Below, piece after piece: positions 19,027 to 27,865 of a DNA stretch of 64,000 nt. Location: contig JBGVGI010000101.1 in the NCBI GenBank assembly GCA_045121595.1, positions 42,538-106,537 of the forward strand. The letters are read 5' to 3'. Each line of letters opens with the position of its first letter. Position 1 is the stretch's first letter. Below the pieces are notes generated by a model. That model was not told where the DNA came from. It did not search any database and saw only the letters and a program-made list of their open reading frames with translations. Origin of the DNA: Fumia sp045121595 (GTDB lineage: Bacteria; Bacillota; Clostridia; Oscillospirales; Ruminococcaceae). The position numbers and the translations under genes were made by a program.

Positions 19027-20210
19027 TCGTTGTGTTTGCCTTCTTTTACTTCTTTTACAAATTCTCCGATGCGTTTTAAAGCTTCGTTTAAATGATTTAC
19101 CGAGTAGGAGTAAGAAACTCTGATAAATCCTTCACCACTTGCCCCGAAAGCGTTACCGGGTACTACTGCAACCTTTTTGCTGTAAAGAAGTTTTTCGCAG
19201 AACTCGTCCGAAGACATTCCCGTGCTTTTGATACAGGGGAATACGTAAAAAGCACCTTCAGGTTCAAATGTATCAAGACCAAGCTTGTTAAATCCGTCCA
19301 CCACAAATCTGCGGCGCATATTATACTCTTCACGCATCTGGCAGATGTTTTCTTCACAGTGGTCCAAAGCTTCAATAGCGGCGTACTGAGCAGTAGTCGG
19401 AGCACTCATAATAGCGTACTGATGAATTTTAGTCATCTGTTTTATTGCATCAGCAGGACCCGTTGCAAAACCAAGACGCCAACCTGTCATAGCAAAGGTT
19501 TTGGAGAATCCGTTTACAATAACGGTGCGTTCCTTCATACCATCAATTTCGGCGATGGAAACGTGGCTTCCGTTATATGTAAGCTCGGCATAAATCTCGT
19601 CAGACAAGACGATTATGTTATGTTTTTTGATAACTTCTGCGATTTCCTCAAGATGTTCACGGCGCATAACCGCACCCGTAGGGTTGTTGGGGAAAGGCAG
19701 AACCAAAATTTTTGTTTTTTCGGTAATAGCTTCTTCGAGCTGTTTTGCCGTAAGGCGGAATTTGTCTTTTGCCTCGGTTTTAATCGGAACGGGAACACCG
19801 CTTGTAAGAGTAACGATAGGGGAATACGCTACAAAGCTGGGTTCGGGGATTAAAACTTCCTCACCTGGGTTTACAAAAGCACGTATGCAAAGGTCGATAG
19901 CTTCAGAACCGCCAACCGTAACTATGATTTCGGATTTCGGGTCGTAGCTTAAATTAAATTTTCTTTCCATATAGCGGGAGATGGATTTTCTAAGTTCCAT
20001 AAGTCCCGAGTTTGCCGTATAGGAAGTCTTACCCATCTGCAGGTTCTCTATACCTGCAAGGCGTACTGAATAAGGAGTCTTGAAATCAGGTTCACCGACA
20101 CCGAGGGAGATAACCCCTTCCATTTCGTTTGCGATGTCGAAAAAACGTCTGATTCCCGACGGCTTAATCGAAGACGTCCTGTCGGAAATGAGTTTTTCTA
20201 TATTTATCAC
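19023..20210 (-). CDS. PLP-dependent class I/II aminotransferase
   Basis: 395-residue fold type I aminotransferase. Visible are PNNPTG (about 174-179), D204 and Y207 in SDEIYAEL, the Schiff-base lysine K237 in GFSKTFAMTGWRLGF, and the substrate carboxylate arginine in FIRVSYS. It overlaps the upstream Lrp-family regulator by four bases. This regulator/aminotransferase pair matches the layout of alaR-alaT (yugG-yugH) in Bacillus subtilis, so alanine (or aspartate) with a 2-oxo acid is a reasonable inferred substrate. The specificity is not proven by sequence alone. Confidence 0.9.
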   Translation of the reverse strand: MINIEKLISDRTSSIKPSGIRRFFDIANEMEGVISLGVGEPDFKTPYSVRLAGIENLQMGKTSYTANSGLMELRKSISRYMERKFNLSYDPKSEIIVTVGGSEAIDLCIRAFVNPGEEVLIPEPSFVAYSPIVTLTSGVPVPIKTEAKDKFRLTAKQLEEAITEKTKILVLPFPNNPTGAVMRREHLEEIAEVIKKHNIIVLSDEIYAELTYNGSHVSIAEIDGMKERTVIVNGFSKTFAMTGWRLGFATGPADAIKQMTKIHQYAIMSAPTTAQYAAIEALDHCEENICQMREEYNMRRRFVVDGFNKLGLDTFEPEGAFYVFPCIKSTGMSSDEFCEKLLYSKKVAVVPGNAFGASGEGFIRVSYSYSVNHLNEALKRIGEFVKEVKEGKHND

Positions 20211-20698
20211 AGTGAAACGTTCCTCCTCTCGTCCGTACCGTTTTCAGCCATCATAACACCGCGGTCTTTATAATGGGAAAGCACGAAGTGTGTGGCAGTT
20301 GAAACAACACCATCCAAAACGGCAAGACGCTGGGCGACGAAAAGTGCAATATCTTTAAAGGTTTTTCCTACAACCTGAACGTGCAAATCATAGCCACCAC
20401 TCATAAGAAATACACTGTCAACTTCGGGGTAGCTGCTGATTTTATGAGCAATTTCTTCAAATCCGAAATCGCGTTTGGGAGTTACTTTAAGTTCAATTAC
20501 AGCTTCAACGTACTGAGTGTCGATTTTATTATAATCAAGCAAAGGCTTATATCCACGAATGATGCCTTTGTTTTCGTATTCGGCGATGGCCGCTTCAACC
20601 TGTTCCTCTGTCATATCAAGCATAACCGCTATTTTTTCAGTCTCCATACGGGCGTTCGCGTCCAAAATTTTAAGTAATTTTTCCATATTGGCAATCAT
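20207..20698 (-). CDS. Lrp/AsnC family transcriptional regulator
   Basis: 163-residue regulator with an N-terminal winged helix-turn-helix (about 1-60) and a C-terminal RAM ligand-binding domain (about 70-150, with VFLMSGGYDLHVQVVGK). The family senses amino acids and usually controls its neighbours. It overlaps the aminotransferase start by four bases, so the two are translationally coupled; by analogy with AlaR it probably controls this aminotransferase in response to an amino acid. The gene starts with ATG preceded by GAAAGGAATG. Confidence 0.9.
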   Translation of the reverse strand: MIANMEKLLKILDANARMETEKIAVMLDMTEEQVEAAIAEYENKGIIRGYKPLLDYNKIDTQYVEAVIELKVTPKRDFGFEEIAHKISSYPEVDSVFLMSGGYDLHVQVVGKTFKDIALFVAQRLAVLDGVVSTATHFVLSHYKDRGVMMAENGTDERRNVSL

Positions 20699-20764
20699 TC
20701 CTTTCTTTTTGCTTTATTACAGTATACCAAAAAAATCCGAAAAAGCAAAGCTTTTTTTAAAAAA

Positions 20765-20797
20765 ATAAATGCGGAGAGAGGATTTCTCCGCATTTAT
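20765..20797 (-). terminator. Terminator of uvrBA
   Basis: 13-bp perfect stem (20785-20797 with 20765-20777) followed on the minus strand by a run of seven T residues, three bases beyond the uvrA stop codon. Confidence 0.9.
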
Positions 20798-20799
20798 CG

Positions 20800-23622
20800 T
20801 TAAAGTAACGGCTTCAAATAATGTCCCGTGTAGGATTCTTTGACCTTTGCGACTTCCTCGGGAGTGCCTTTTGCAACGACGGTACCACCATTGTTGCCAC
20901 CCTCGGGACCTAAGTCTATGATGTAATCGGCAGTTTTTAAAACGTCTAAATTATGCTCGATTACAACCACCGTGTTTCCTGCTTCGACAAGTCTCTGCAA
21001 AACGTCGATAAGCTTGTGAACGTCGTAGGAATGGAGACCCGTTGTCGGCTCGTCAAGGATATAAATCGTTTTACCCGTGCTTCTCTTTGAGAGCTCGGTT
21101 GCGAGTTTTACACGTTGTGCCTCACCACCTGAGAGAGTGGTAGCGGGTTGGCCGAGCTTAACGTAACCGAGTCCCACTTCAAAAAGGGTTTCGATGCGTT
21201 TTTTGATTTTGGGAATACTGTCAAAGAAGTAAAGCGCTTCTTCAACGGTCATTTCAAGTACGTCGTGGATGCTTTTGCCCTTGTATTTTACCTCTAAGGT
21301 TTCACGGTTGTAACGTTTGCCTTTGCAGACTTCACACGGAACGTAGATGTTCGGCAAAAAGTGCATTGCGATTTCCAAAATTCCGTCGCCCTGACACGCT
21401 TCGCAACGTCCGCCTTTGACGTTAAAGGAAAATCGACCTGCGTTATAGCCTTTGATTTTTGCTTCCTGAGTCTGGGCAAAAAGCTCCCTTATATCGGTGA
21501 AAACTCCCGTATAGGTTGCGGGGTTTGACCTCGGGGTTCTGCCAATAGGGGACTGGTCAATCTCGATTACCTTGTCGATGTTTTCTTTACCGATGATTTC
21601 TTTGTGTTCACCTGGTCTTATGCGGTTGCTTGACATTTCGTGAGCAAGAGCTTTATATAAAATCTCGTTTACAAGGCTTGATTTACCCGAGCCTGATACA
21701 CCTGAAACACAGGTGAAGGTGCCGAGCGGGATTTCAACGTCGATATTTTTAAGGTTGTTTTCTGAAGCACCTTTGATGATGAGGCTTTCGCCGTTACCTT
21801 TACGGCGTTTTTTGGGAACTTCAATTTTCCTTTTACCCGAGAGATACTGTCCCGTGAGGGATTTTTCACAGTTTATAATATCGTCAAGAGAACCTGCACA
21901 GACGATTTCACCACCGTGTACACCCGCTTTTGGACCTACGTCTATGATATAATCGGCGGCACGCATGGTATCCTCATCGTGTTCAACGACAATGAGAGTG
22001 TTGCCGAGGTCACGGAGCCTTTTCAAGGTAGCGAGAAGCTTATCGTTATCACGCTGATGCAGACCGATACTCGGCTCGTCGAGAATATAAAGCACTCCCA
22101 TAAGGGAAGACCCTATCTGTGTTGCAAGGCGGATGCGTTGACTTTCACCGCCTGAAAGTGAAGCAGAGGAACGGGAAAGAGTGAGATATTCAAGACCTAC
22201 CGACTGCAAAAATCCTAAACGTTCTCTGATTTCCTTGAAAATCTGTGATGCTATCATAGTTTCTTTTTCGGTAAGGGTGATGGAGTTTATGAAGTGGAGC
22301 GCTTCGGTTACCGAAAGCTTACAGAAATCGCTGATGTTTTTGCCACCGACTGTGACCGAGAGATATTCCTTTTTAAGGCGTTCCCCGTGACAGTCAGGAC
22401 AGAGAACGGAACTCATAACGTGTGAGATGTCCTCTCTTATAAAGCTTGACTGAGTTTCCCTGAAACGGCGTTCAAGGTTGTTGACGATACCCTCAAATTC
22501 AGTATCGTAGGTACCCGTGCCGTATTCGTTTTTACGTACCATACGGATGCGTTTGCCTTTTGTCCCGTACAAAAGAACATCAAGCTGTGCTTTGGTCATA
22601 TCCTTTATCGGGGTGTCAAGGGTAAAGCCGTAAGCTTCGCCGAGTGCCTCGTAATACATCTGGGCAATCGTTCCACTCTCACCGATATACCAGCCACTCG
22701 CCTTTACGGCGCCCTGACGGATAGAAAGGTTTTTGTTTGGGAGAATAAGCTCGGGGTCGACCTTCATAAAAGTACCGAGACCCGTACAGGTGGGACAGGC
22801 ACCGATAGGATTATTGAAAGAAAACATTCTTGGAACGAGTTCTTCAATTGAGATATCGTGTTCAGGACAAGCGTAATTCTGTGAAAAAAGCATTTCTTCG
22901 CCGTCAATTACGTCGGCAATAACGAGCCCACCCGAAAGGTGGAGCGCAGTTTCAACCGAATCGGTAAGACGTGATTTGATGCTTTCACTTACTGCAATTC
23001 TGTCCACAACGATTTCAATACTGTGCTTTATATTTTTATCAAGTTTTATTTCTTCGGACAAATCGTAAAGGTTTCCGTCGACACGCACCCTCACAAAACC
23101 CGATTTACGAGCCGATTCAAATTCTTTTAGATGTTCGCCTTTTCTTGAACGGACAACGGGGGAAAGAATCTGAATTTTGGTTTTTTCGGGGAGGGATAAA
23201 AGCTTGTCAACAATCTGGTCTATAGTCTGCTGAGTGATTTCCTTACCGCAGACGGGACAGTGGGGGATACCTATTCTTGCATATAAAAGCCTTAAATAAT
23301 CGTAGATTTCCGTTACAGTACCAACGGTTGAACGGGGGTTTTTGGAAGTGGTTTTCTGGTCAATGGAAATAGCAGGAGAAAGCCCTTCGATGTAGTCAAC
23401 GTCGGGCTTTTCCATCTGTCCTAAAAACTGCCTTGCATAGGAAGAAACACTTTCCATATATCTTCGCTGACCGTCGGCGTAAATTGTATCGAAAGCAAGT
23501 GAGGATTTGCCCGAGCCTGAAAGGCCCGTCAGTACCACAAGCTTATCTCTCGGAATTTCAACGTCAACGTTTTTGAGGTTGTGTTCCCTTGCACCTTTGA
23601 TAATAATTTTATCGTTAGCCAT
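20800..23622 (-). CDS. uvrA: Excinuclease ABC subunit A
   Basis: 940-residue UvrA, the damage-recognising double ABC ATPase of nucleotide excision repair. Both ATP sites are intact: Walker A GLSGSGKSS near the N-terminus and GVSGSGKSS in the C-half, with signatures LSGGESQRIRLA and LSGGEAQRVKLA. The zinc modules CPVCGKEIT, CPDCHGERL and the CEACQGDG/CEVCKGKR pair are visible. The ATG at 23622 (MANDKIIIKGAREHNLKN) is chosen because it is the conserved family start and has AAGG upstream; uvrB ends one base before it. An upstream in-frame extension inside uvrB is rejected. Confidence 0.98.
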   Translation of the reverse strand: MANDKIIIKGAREHNLKNVDVEIPRDKLVVLTGLSGSGKSSLAFDTIYADGQRRYMESVSSYARQFLGQMEKPDVDYIEGLSPAISIDQKTTSKNPRSTVGTVTEIYDYLRLLYARIGIPHCPVCGKEITQQTIDQIVDKLLSLPEKTKIQILSPVVRSRKGEHLKEFESARKSGFVRVRVDGNLYDLSEEIKLDKNIKHSIEIVVDRIAVSESIKSRLTDSVETALHLSGGLVIADVIDGEEMLFSQNYACPEHDISIEELVPRMFSFNNPIGACPTCTGLGTFMKVDPELILPNKNLSIRQGAVKASGWYIGESGTIAQMYYEALGEAYGFTLDTPIKDMTKAQLDVLLYGTKGKRIRMVRKNEYGTGTYDTEFEGIVNNLERRFRETQSSFIREDISHVMSSVLCPDCHGERLKKEYLSVTVGGKNISDFCKLSVTEALHFINSITLTEKETMIASQIFKEIRERLGFLQSVGLEYLTLSRSSASLSGGESQRIRLATQIGSSLMGVLYILDEPSIGLHQRDNDKLLATLKRLRDLGNTLIVVEHDEDTMRAADYIIDVGPKAGVHGGEIVCAGSLDDIINCEKSLTGQYLSGKRKIEVPKKRRKGNGESLIIKGASENNLKNIDVEIPLGTFTCVSGVSGSGKSSLVNEILYKALAHEMSSNRIRPGEHKEIIGKENIDKVIEIDQSPIGRTPRSNPATYTGVFTDIRELFAQTQEAKIKGYNAGRFSFNVKGGRCEACQGDGILEIAMHFLPNIYVPCEVCKGKRYNRETLEVKYKGKSIHDVLEMTVEEALYFFDSIPKIKKRIETLFEVGLGYVKLGQPATTLSGGEAQRVKLATELSKRSTGKTIYILDEPTTGLHSYDVHKLIDVLQRLVEAGNTVVVIEHNLDVLKTADYIIDLGPEGGNNGGTVVAKGTPEEVAKVKESYTGHYLKPLL

Positions 23623-23623
23623 A

Positions 23624-25588
23624 TTAACCTTCCAGTTCTTCTTTAAGTTTGTTGATTTTATCGCGTAAGAATGCCGCCTGTTCAAATTCAAGCAGTTTTG
23701 CCGCTTGTTTCATCTCGGCAGTAAGTGCTTTTATGAGCTTTTGCTTTTCGGCATTCGTAAGGCGTTTGCCTTTTTTGTCGATGGTATCTTTTTCGGAAAT
23801 TTCAAGGATTTCCGCCACTGATTTCTTTATGGTTTTCGGAGTGATACCATGCTCTTTGTTATACGCCATCTGTATTTCGCGACGGCGGTTTGTTTCGACT
23901 ATCGCGCGTTCCATCGAACCCGTTACCGAGTCGGCATACATAATAACTTTACCTTCTGCGTTTCGTGCGGCACGGCCTATCGTCTGCACAAGGGAAGTTT
24001 CACTTCTCAAAAAGCCTTCCTTGTCGGCGTCTAAAATAGCAACAAGGCTTACTTCGGGGATATCAAGACCCTCACGCAAAAGGTTGATGCCGACTAAAAC
24101 GTCGAATTTTCCAAGACGCAAATCCCTTACGATCTCCATACGCTCAATAGTGTCGATATCGTGATGCATATATCGTACCCTGACGCCCATATCCTCAAGA
24201 TAAGCGGTTAAATCCTCTGCCATTTTCTTGGTGAGGGTAGTAACTAAGACGCGTTCTTCTTTTTCCACCCTTAAATTTATCTCCGAAAGCAGGTCGTCAA
24301 TCTGACCTTCAACGGGTTTTACAATAACTTCGGGGTCAACGAGACCCGTCGGACGGATTACCTGCTCGGCAATGTTTTCACTCTGCTCTTTTTCGTATTC
24401 TGCAGGCGTTGCCGAAACGAAAATAACCTGATTTATCTTGTCTGTAAATTCGCTGAAATTAAGCGGTCTGTTGTCAAAGGCAGAGGGGAGTCGGAAACCG
24501 TAGTCAATAAGGGTTTCCTTTCTTGCACGGTCGCCGAAATACATACCTCTTACCTGCGGAACGGTTACGTGGGATTCGTCGATGAACATCAGAAAATCGT
24601 CTCTGAAGTGGTCAAGAAGAGTGTACGGCGTACTGCCTGGTTTTCTTCCCGAAAGCACACGGGAGTAGTTTTCAATACCTTTACAAAAACCGATTTCATT
24701 GAGCATTTCAATATCATATTTTGTGCGTTGTTCAATTCTCTGCGCTTCTAAAAGCATATCTCTTTCCTTGAAAAATTTCACTCTGTCAATCATTTCAAGT
24801 TCAATTTCTTCGATGGCTTTTTGCATCTTTTCATAAGGAGTGATAAAGTGAGACGCAGGGAAAATCGCAACGTGGGAGACGTTGTTTTTAACTTCACCCG
24901 TTAAGGGGTTTATTTCGGAAATTCTGTCGATTTCATCGCCGAAAAACTCCACTCTTACAGCGGTATCCCCACTTCCTGCAGGGAAAATTTCAACAGTGTC
25001 ACCGCGTACTCGGAATTTATTTCTTATAAAGTTTACATCATTTCTGTCATACTGGATATCAACTAAACGTCTTAAAAGCTCGTCACGGTCAAGTTCCATT
25101 CCCGTTCTTAACGAAATCACCATACTGCGGTAGTCAATGGGGCTTCCGAGTGAGTAAATACAGGAAACCGATGCGACGATGATTACGTCGTTGCGTTCAG
25201 CTAACGCACAGGTTGCCGAGTGCCTTAGCTTATCGATTTCATCGTTTATCGAGCTGTCTTTTTCAATATAGGTATCAGTGCCCGGGATATACGCCTCAGG
25301 CTGATAATAATCGTAGTAGGATACAAAATACTCAACGGCATTTTCGGGGAAAAATTCGCGAAACTCCGTACAAAGCTGTGCCGCAAGGGTTTTGTTGTGA
25401 GCAAGAACGAGGGTGGGTTTATTTACCTTTGCGATAACGTTTGCCATAGTGAAAGTCTTACCACTACCCGTAACTCCGAGCAGAGTCTGGGCGCGGTCAC
25501 CTCTTAAAACGCCGTTTGCAAGGCTTTCAATAGCCTTCGGCTGGTCACCCATCGGTTTGTAATCCGAATGTAAAATAAACTTGTCCAC
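23624..25588 (-). CDS. uvrB: Excinuclease ABC subunit B
   Basis: 654-residue UvrB, the helicase-like damage verifier of nucleotide excision repair. Walker A GVTGSGKTFTMANV, the beta-hairpin region YYQPEAYIPGTDTYIEKD, FIDESHVTVPQV, the VRYMHHDIDTIER helicase part and a C-terminal UVR motif (about 615-650) are all present. It starts with GTG at 25588 behind a GAGGTG site, with a promoter at 25624-25651 and a LexA-like half-degenerate palindrome further upstream. uvrA follows with a one-base gap. Confidence 0.98.
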   Translation of the reverse strand: MDKFILHSDYKPMGDQPKAIESLANGVLRGDRAQTLLGVTGSGKTFTMANVIAKVNKPTLVLAHNKTLAAQLCTEFREFFPENAVEYFVSYYDYYQPEAYIPGTDTYIEKDSSINDEIDKLRHSATCALAERNDVIIVASVSCIYSLGSPIDYRSMVISLRTGMELDRDELLRRLVDIQYDRNDVNFIRNKFRVRGDTVEIFPAGSGDTAVRVEFFGDEIDRISEINPLTGEVKNNVSHVAIFPASHFITPYEKMQKAIEEIELEMIDRVKFFKERDMLLEAQRIEQRTKYDIEMLNEIGFCKGIENYSRVLSGRKPGSTPYTLLDHFRDDFLMFIDESHVTVPQVRGMYFGDRARKETLIDYGFRLPSAFDNRPLNFSEFTDKINQVIFVSATPAEYEKEQSENIAEQVIRPTGLVDPEVIVKPVEGQIDDLLSEINLRVEKEERVLVTTLTKKMAEDLTAYLEDMGVRVRYMHHDIDTIERMEIVRDLRLGKFDVLVGINLLREGLDIPEVSLVAILDADKEGFLRSETSLVQTIGRAARNAEGKVIMYADSVTGSMERAIVETNRRREIQMAYNKEHGITPKTIKKSVAEILEISEKDTIDKKGKRLTNAEKQKLIKALTAEMKQAAKLLEFEQAAFLRDKINKLKEELEG

Positions 25589-25623
25589 ACTCTCACCTCA
25601 CAAAACAAAATTTTCACAAATAT

Positions 25624-25651
25624 ATTATACCACAAAAATTATTCATGTAAA
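25624..25651 (-). promoter_or_regulatory. Sigma-A type promoter of uvrBA
   Basis: Minus-strand TTTACA (25651-25646), 16-base spacer, TATAAT (25629-25624), about 35 bases upstream of the GTG start. Confidence 0.7.
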
Positions 25652-25663
25652 TATTTTTTAAAA

Positions 25664-25677
25664 CGAACTACTTTTCG
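25664..25677. promoter_or_regulatory. LexA-box-like sequence upstream of uvrBA
   Basis: CGAAC-TACT-TTTCG differs by one base from the Gram-positive LexA palindrome CGAAC-N4-GTTCG. It lies 12 bases upstream of the uvrB -35 element and overlaps the stop codon of the neighbouring AraC gene. uvrBA is a known SOS operon in Bacillus, which makes the match more believable, but the position is not the usual one. Confidence 0.35.
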
Positions 25678-26474
25678 TAATGCTGTTCCCTGTATATTTT
25701 TGTTGTTACCCCATATCTTGTTTTGAAACTTTTCATAAAATATGAAAAATCATTAAAACCGCATCGTTCGGCTATTTCTCCTGCTGTATAGTTAGTATTT
25801 AATAGCAGTTTTTTCGCATACGAAAATCGTAATTCGTTTAGATAGTCTACAAAAGTTACACCGGTGAATTTCTTAAAACTGCTACAAAAATAATTAGGCG
25901 AATAATTTGCAATTTTTGCCACATCTTTCAGAGTGATTTTTTGAGTAAAATTGTTTTGAATAAAAAGTATGGCATACTGTATAGCAGAAATTTCCTTTTG
26001 TGGGTCATCATAATTCAAAAGATTATCTATTTTACCTAAAAAGCAATCAAGAATGCTGGTCACAAAGGGAATGCAAACCGATAAATTATTGCTTTTAACT
26101 GCTTCTTCGGTCAATTTTTCCAGGAAAGTTATATCATTTTCTAATAAATCTATTACAAAATGAGGTTGCTTAACAAATAAATGAGTAAGAAAATCCGCAT
26201 TGCATGAATCCAGGGTGAACATTAAATTTATAAGCTTTGAATTTTCTTTAAAGACGATATTATGAAAGCTTATGGGGCTCATTGCAAACAACGAACCACG
26301 ACCGATTTCGTAATCAATACCATCAATAGTGTAAATACCGCTTCCCGACAAAATTAGTTCTATTTCGTAAAATTCATGGCGATGTACCTTAACATTACCG
26401 CTGATTTCCTTTATTGAAAAATCAATCGATTTATTTTTTATCCAGTAATCAATCGAATGGCGTTCAATATTCAT
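25668..26474 (-). CDS. AraC family transcriptional regulator
   Basis: 268-residue regulator with an N-terminal cupin-like sugar-sensing domain (about 20-110, with VHRHEFYEIELILSGSGIYTIDG) and two C-terminal AraC helix-turn-helices (about 165-265, ending NDFSYFMKSFKTRYGVTTKIYRE). It is divergent to the epimerase-isomerase-kinase-hydrolase operon starting at 26637. The 162-base gap holds repeated TATCGTAAAA-like sites, so it very probably controls that operon. The effector is presumably a sugar or sugar phosphate of that pathway. Confidence 0.88.
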   Translation of the reverse strand: MNIERHSIDYWIKNKSIDFSIKEISGNVKVHRHEFYEIELILSGSGIYTIDGIDYEIGRGSLFAMSPISFHNIVFKENSKLINLMFTLDSCNADFLTHLFVKQPHFVIDLLENDITFLEKLTEEAVKSNNLSVCIPFVTSILDCFLGKIDNLLNYDDPQKEISAIQYAILFIQNNFTQKITLKDVAKIANYSPNYFCSSFKKFTGVTFVDYLNELRFSYAKKLLLNTNYTAGEIAERCGFNDFSYFMKSFKTRYGVTTKIYREQHYEK

Positions 26475-26509
26475 AGCAATTCACCTTTCATAATATTTCC
26501 CAATGAATA

Positions 26510-26559
26510 TTTTACGATAAACAGCTAAATAAATCAAGCAAATTAAATCTATCGTAAAA
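26510..26559. promoter_or_regulatory. Inverted repeat in the AraC/hexulose operon intergenic region
   Basis: A perfect 10-bp inverted repeat, TTTTACGATA at 26510-26519 and TATCGTAAAA at 26550-26559, spans the divergent promoter region. A related copy, CAATAGTAAAAT, lies at 26585-26596 in the same orientation as the second arm. These are the likely binding sites of the divergent AraC regulator (inference). Confidence 0.5.
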
Positions 26560-26636
26560 TAAACCATATTTTTCTTTATATTATCAATAGTAAAATTTGT
26601 TAGCTTGGAATTAAATAATAAATAGGAGTTGATAAT

Positions 26637-27305
26637 ATGAAAAATTTAATTTCACCATCCCTTATTTGCGGCGATCTAATAAATTTGGAAAATCAAATTA
26701 AAGAATTCGAAAATTTAGGTTGCGAAATGATTCATATTGATATTATCGATGGCAGATTTAGCCCCGACATGCCCCTTGGCATCGGCACGGTAAAAAGTTT
26801 AAGAAAATGCACCGATTTAATTTTTGACGTGCATTTAATGTCGGTTGATAACGAGCCTTATATTGATTTACTAATTGATGCAGGCGCAGATAGAATCTGT
26901 TTTCACACCGAATATGCACAAAGGCCTAATATTTTACTAAGAAAAATTAAGGCCGCGGACATTAAATGTGGCATTGCAATTAGTCCCGAGACCACAGTAG
27001 ATTCATTAAAGCATATACTTCCTCTGTGCGATTTTGTTTTGATAATGCGAATCGATCCAGGTTATGCTCATTTAGCGGGACAAGGTGTTTATAATTTTAC
27101 CGATAATAAAATATCCGATATCAGAAAAATGTACCCCAACTTAGAAATCGAAGTTGATGGACGGGTAGGATTTGAAGAAACGAAACATCTGCTAAAACTC
27201 GGTTGCAACACCTTTGTAAGCGGTAGCAAAGGCTTTTTCTGTAAAGAAAATTCAAAAAAAGAAAACTTAAAAAAACTGGAAAAAATATTAAAGGAGAAAA
27301 AATAA
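26637..27305 (+). CDS. Ribulose-phosphate/allulose-6-phosphate 3-epimerase family protein
   Basis: 222-residue TIM-barrel enzyme of the ribulose-phosphate 3-epimerase superfamily. Visible are ISPSLICGDL, the metal-binding HIDIIDGRFSPDMPLG, FDVHLM, GIAISPETTVDSL, MRIDPGYA and the EVDGRVG and FVSGSKGFF phosphate-site motifs. In this operon, with a SIS isomerase and a fructokinase-like kinase, a hexulose 6-phosphate substrate (as for AlsE) is more likely than ribulose 5-phosphate; that is inferred. First gene of a four-gene operon; AGGAG precedes the ATG. Confidence 0.85.
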   Translation: MKNLISPSLICGDLINLENQIKEFENLGCEMIHIDIIDGRFSPDMPLGIGTVKSLRKCTDLIFDVHLMSVDNEPYIDLLIDAGADRICFHTEYAQRPNILLRKIKAADIKCGIAISPETTVDSLKHILPLCDFVLIMRIDPGYAHLAGQGVYNFTDNKISDIRKMYPNLEIEVDGRVGFEETKHLLKLGCNTFVSGSKGFFCKENSKKENLKKLEKILKEKK

Positions 27306-27860
27306 ATGTATAAAGATACCGTTAAGCTCGTATTAAAAGAGTGCGAAATTGCTTTAAATAGTATTGATGAAAACTCTACAAAAGAATTTATAACCGCCTT
27401 AAACGAAGCTGAAGACATCTTTTTTGTTGGTGTTGGCCGTGTTTTACTCTCACTACAAGCTTTTGCTAAAAGACTGGCTCACTTAGGATATAAAACCCAT
27501 ATAGTAGGTGAAATCACCGAGCCTGCCATTAAAAAGGGCGACCTTTTAATTGTAGGCTCAGGTAGTGGAGAATCTTTATTTCCAAAGCTTATTGCTGAAA
27601 AGGCAAAGGGTTATGGTGTTAAAATAGTAATGATTGGTTCAAATCAACAAAGCTCAATCGCTAAGCTTTCTGATTTAATGGTTAGAGTGCCTACTAACAC
27701 AAAGCTTCAACTTGAAGACGAAATCAAATCAGAACAAATAATGACAAGCCTTTTCGAGCAGTTCTTATTGCTTTATGGCGATATTGTTGCTAAAATTATT
27801 GTTGAAGAAAATAAAATTGATATTAATTCTTTATGGCAATATCACGCAAATCTGGAGTAA
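27306..27860 (+). CDS. SIS-domain sugar-phosphate isomerase (6-phospho-3-hexuloisomerase-like)
   Basis: 184-residue single SIS-domain protein similar to 6-phospho-3-hexuloisomerase (HxlB). Visible are FFVGVGRVLLSLQAFAKRL, the LLIVGSGSGES phosphate-binding loop and a C-terminal SEQIMTSLFEQ helix with the conserved family glutamate. It begins directly after the epimerase stop codon with no gap. HxlB enzymes convert arabino-3-hexulose 6-phosphate to fructose 6-phosphate. Together with the epimerase-like protein it would funnel an unusual ketohexose phosphate into glycolysis (inference). Confidence 0.83.
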   Translation: MYKDTVKLVLKECEIALNSIDENSTKEFITALNEAEDIFFVGVGRVLLSLQAFAKRLAHLGYKTHIVGEITEPAIKKGDLLIVGSGSGESLFPKLIAEKAKGYGVKIVMIGSNQQSSIAKLSDLMVRVPTNTKLQLEDEIKSEQIMTSLFEQFLLLYGDIVAKIIVEENKIDINSLWQYHANLE

Positions 27861-27865
27861 TTATT

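Noticed and set aside
19092..19853. 253-codon open frame antisense to the aminotransferase
   Set aside because: Composition artefact of the opposite strand; the aminotransferase has complete catalytic motifs.
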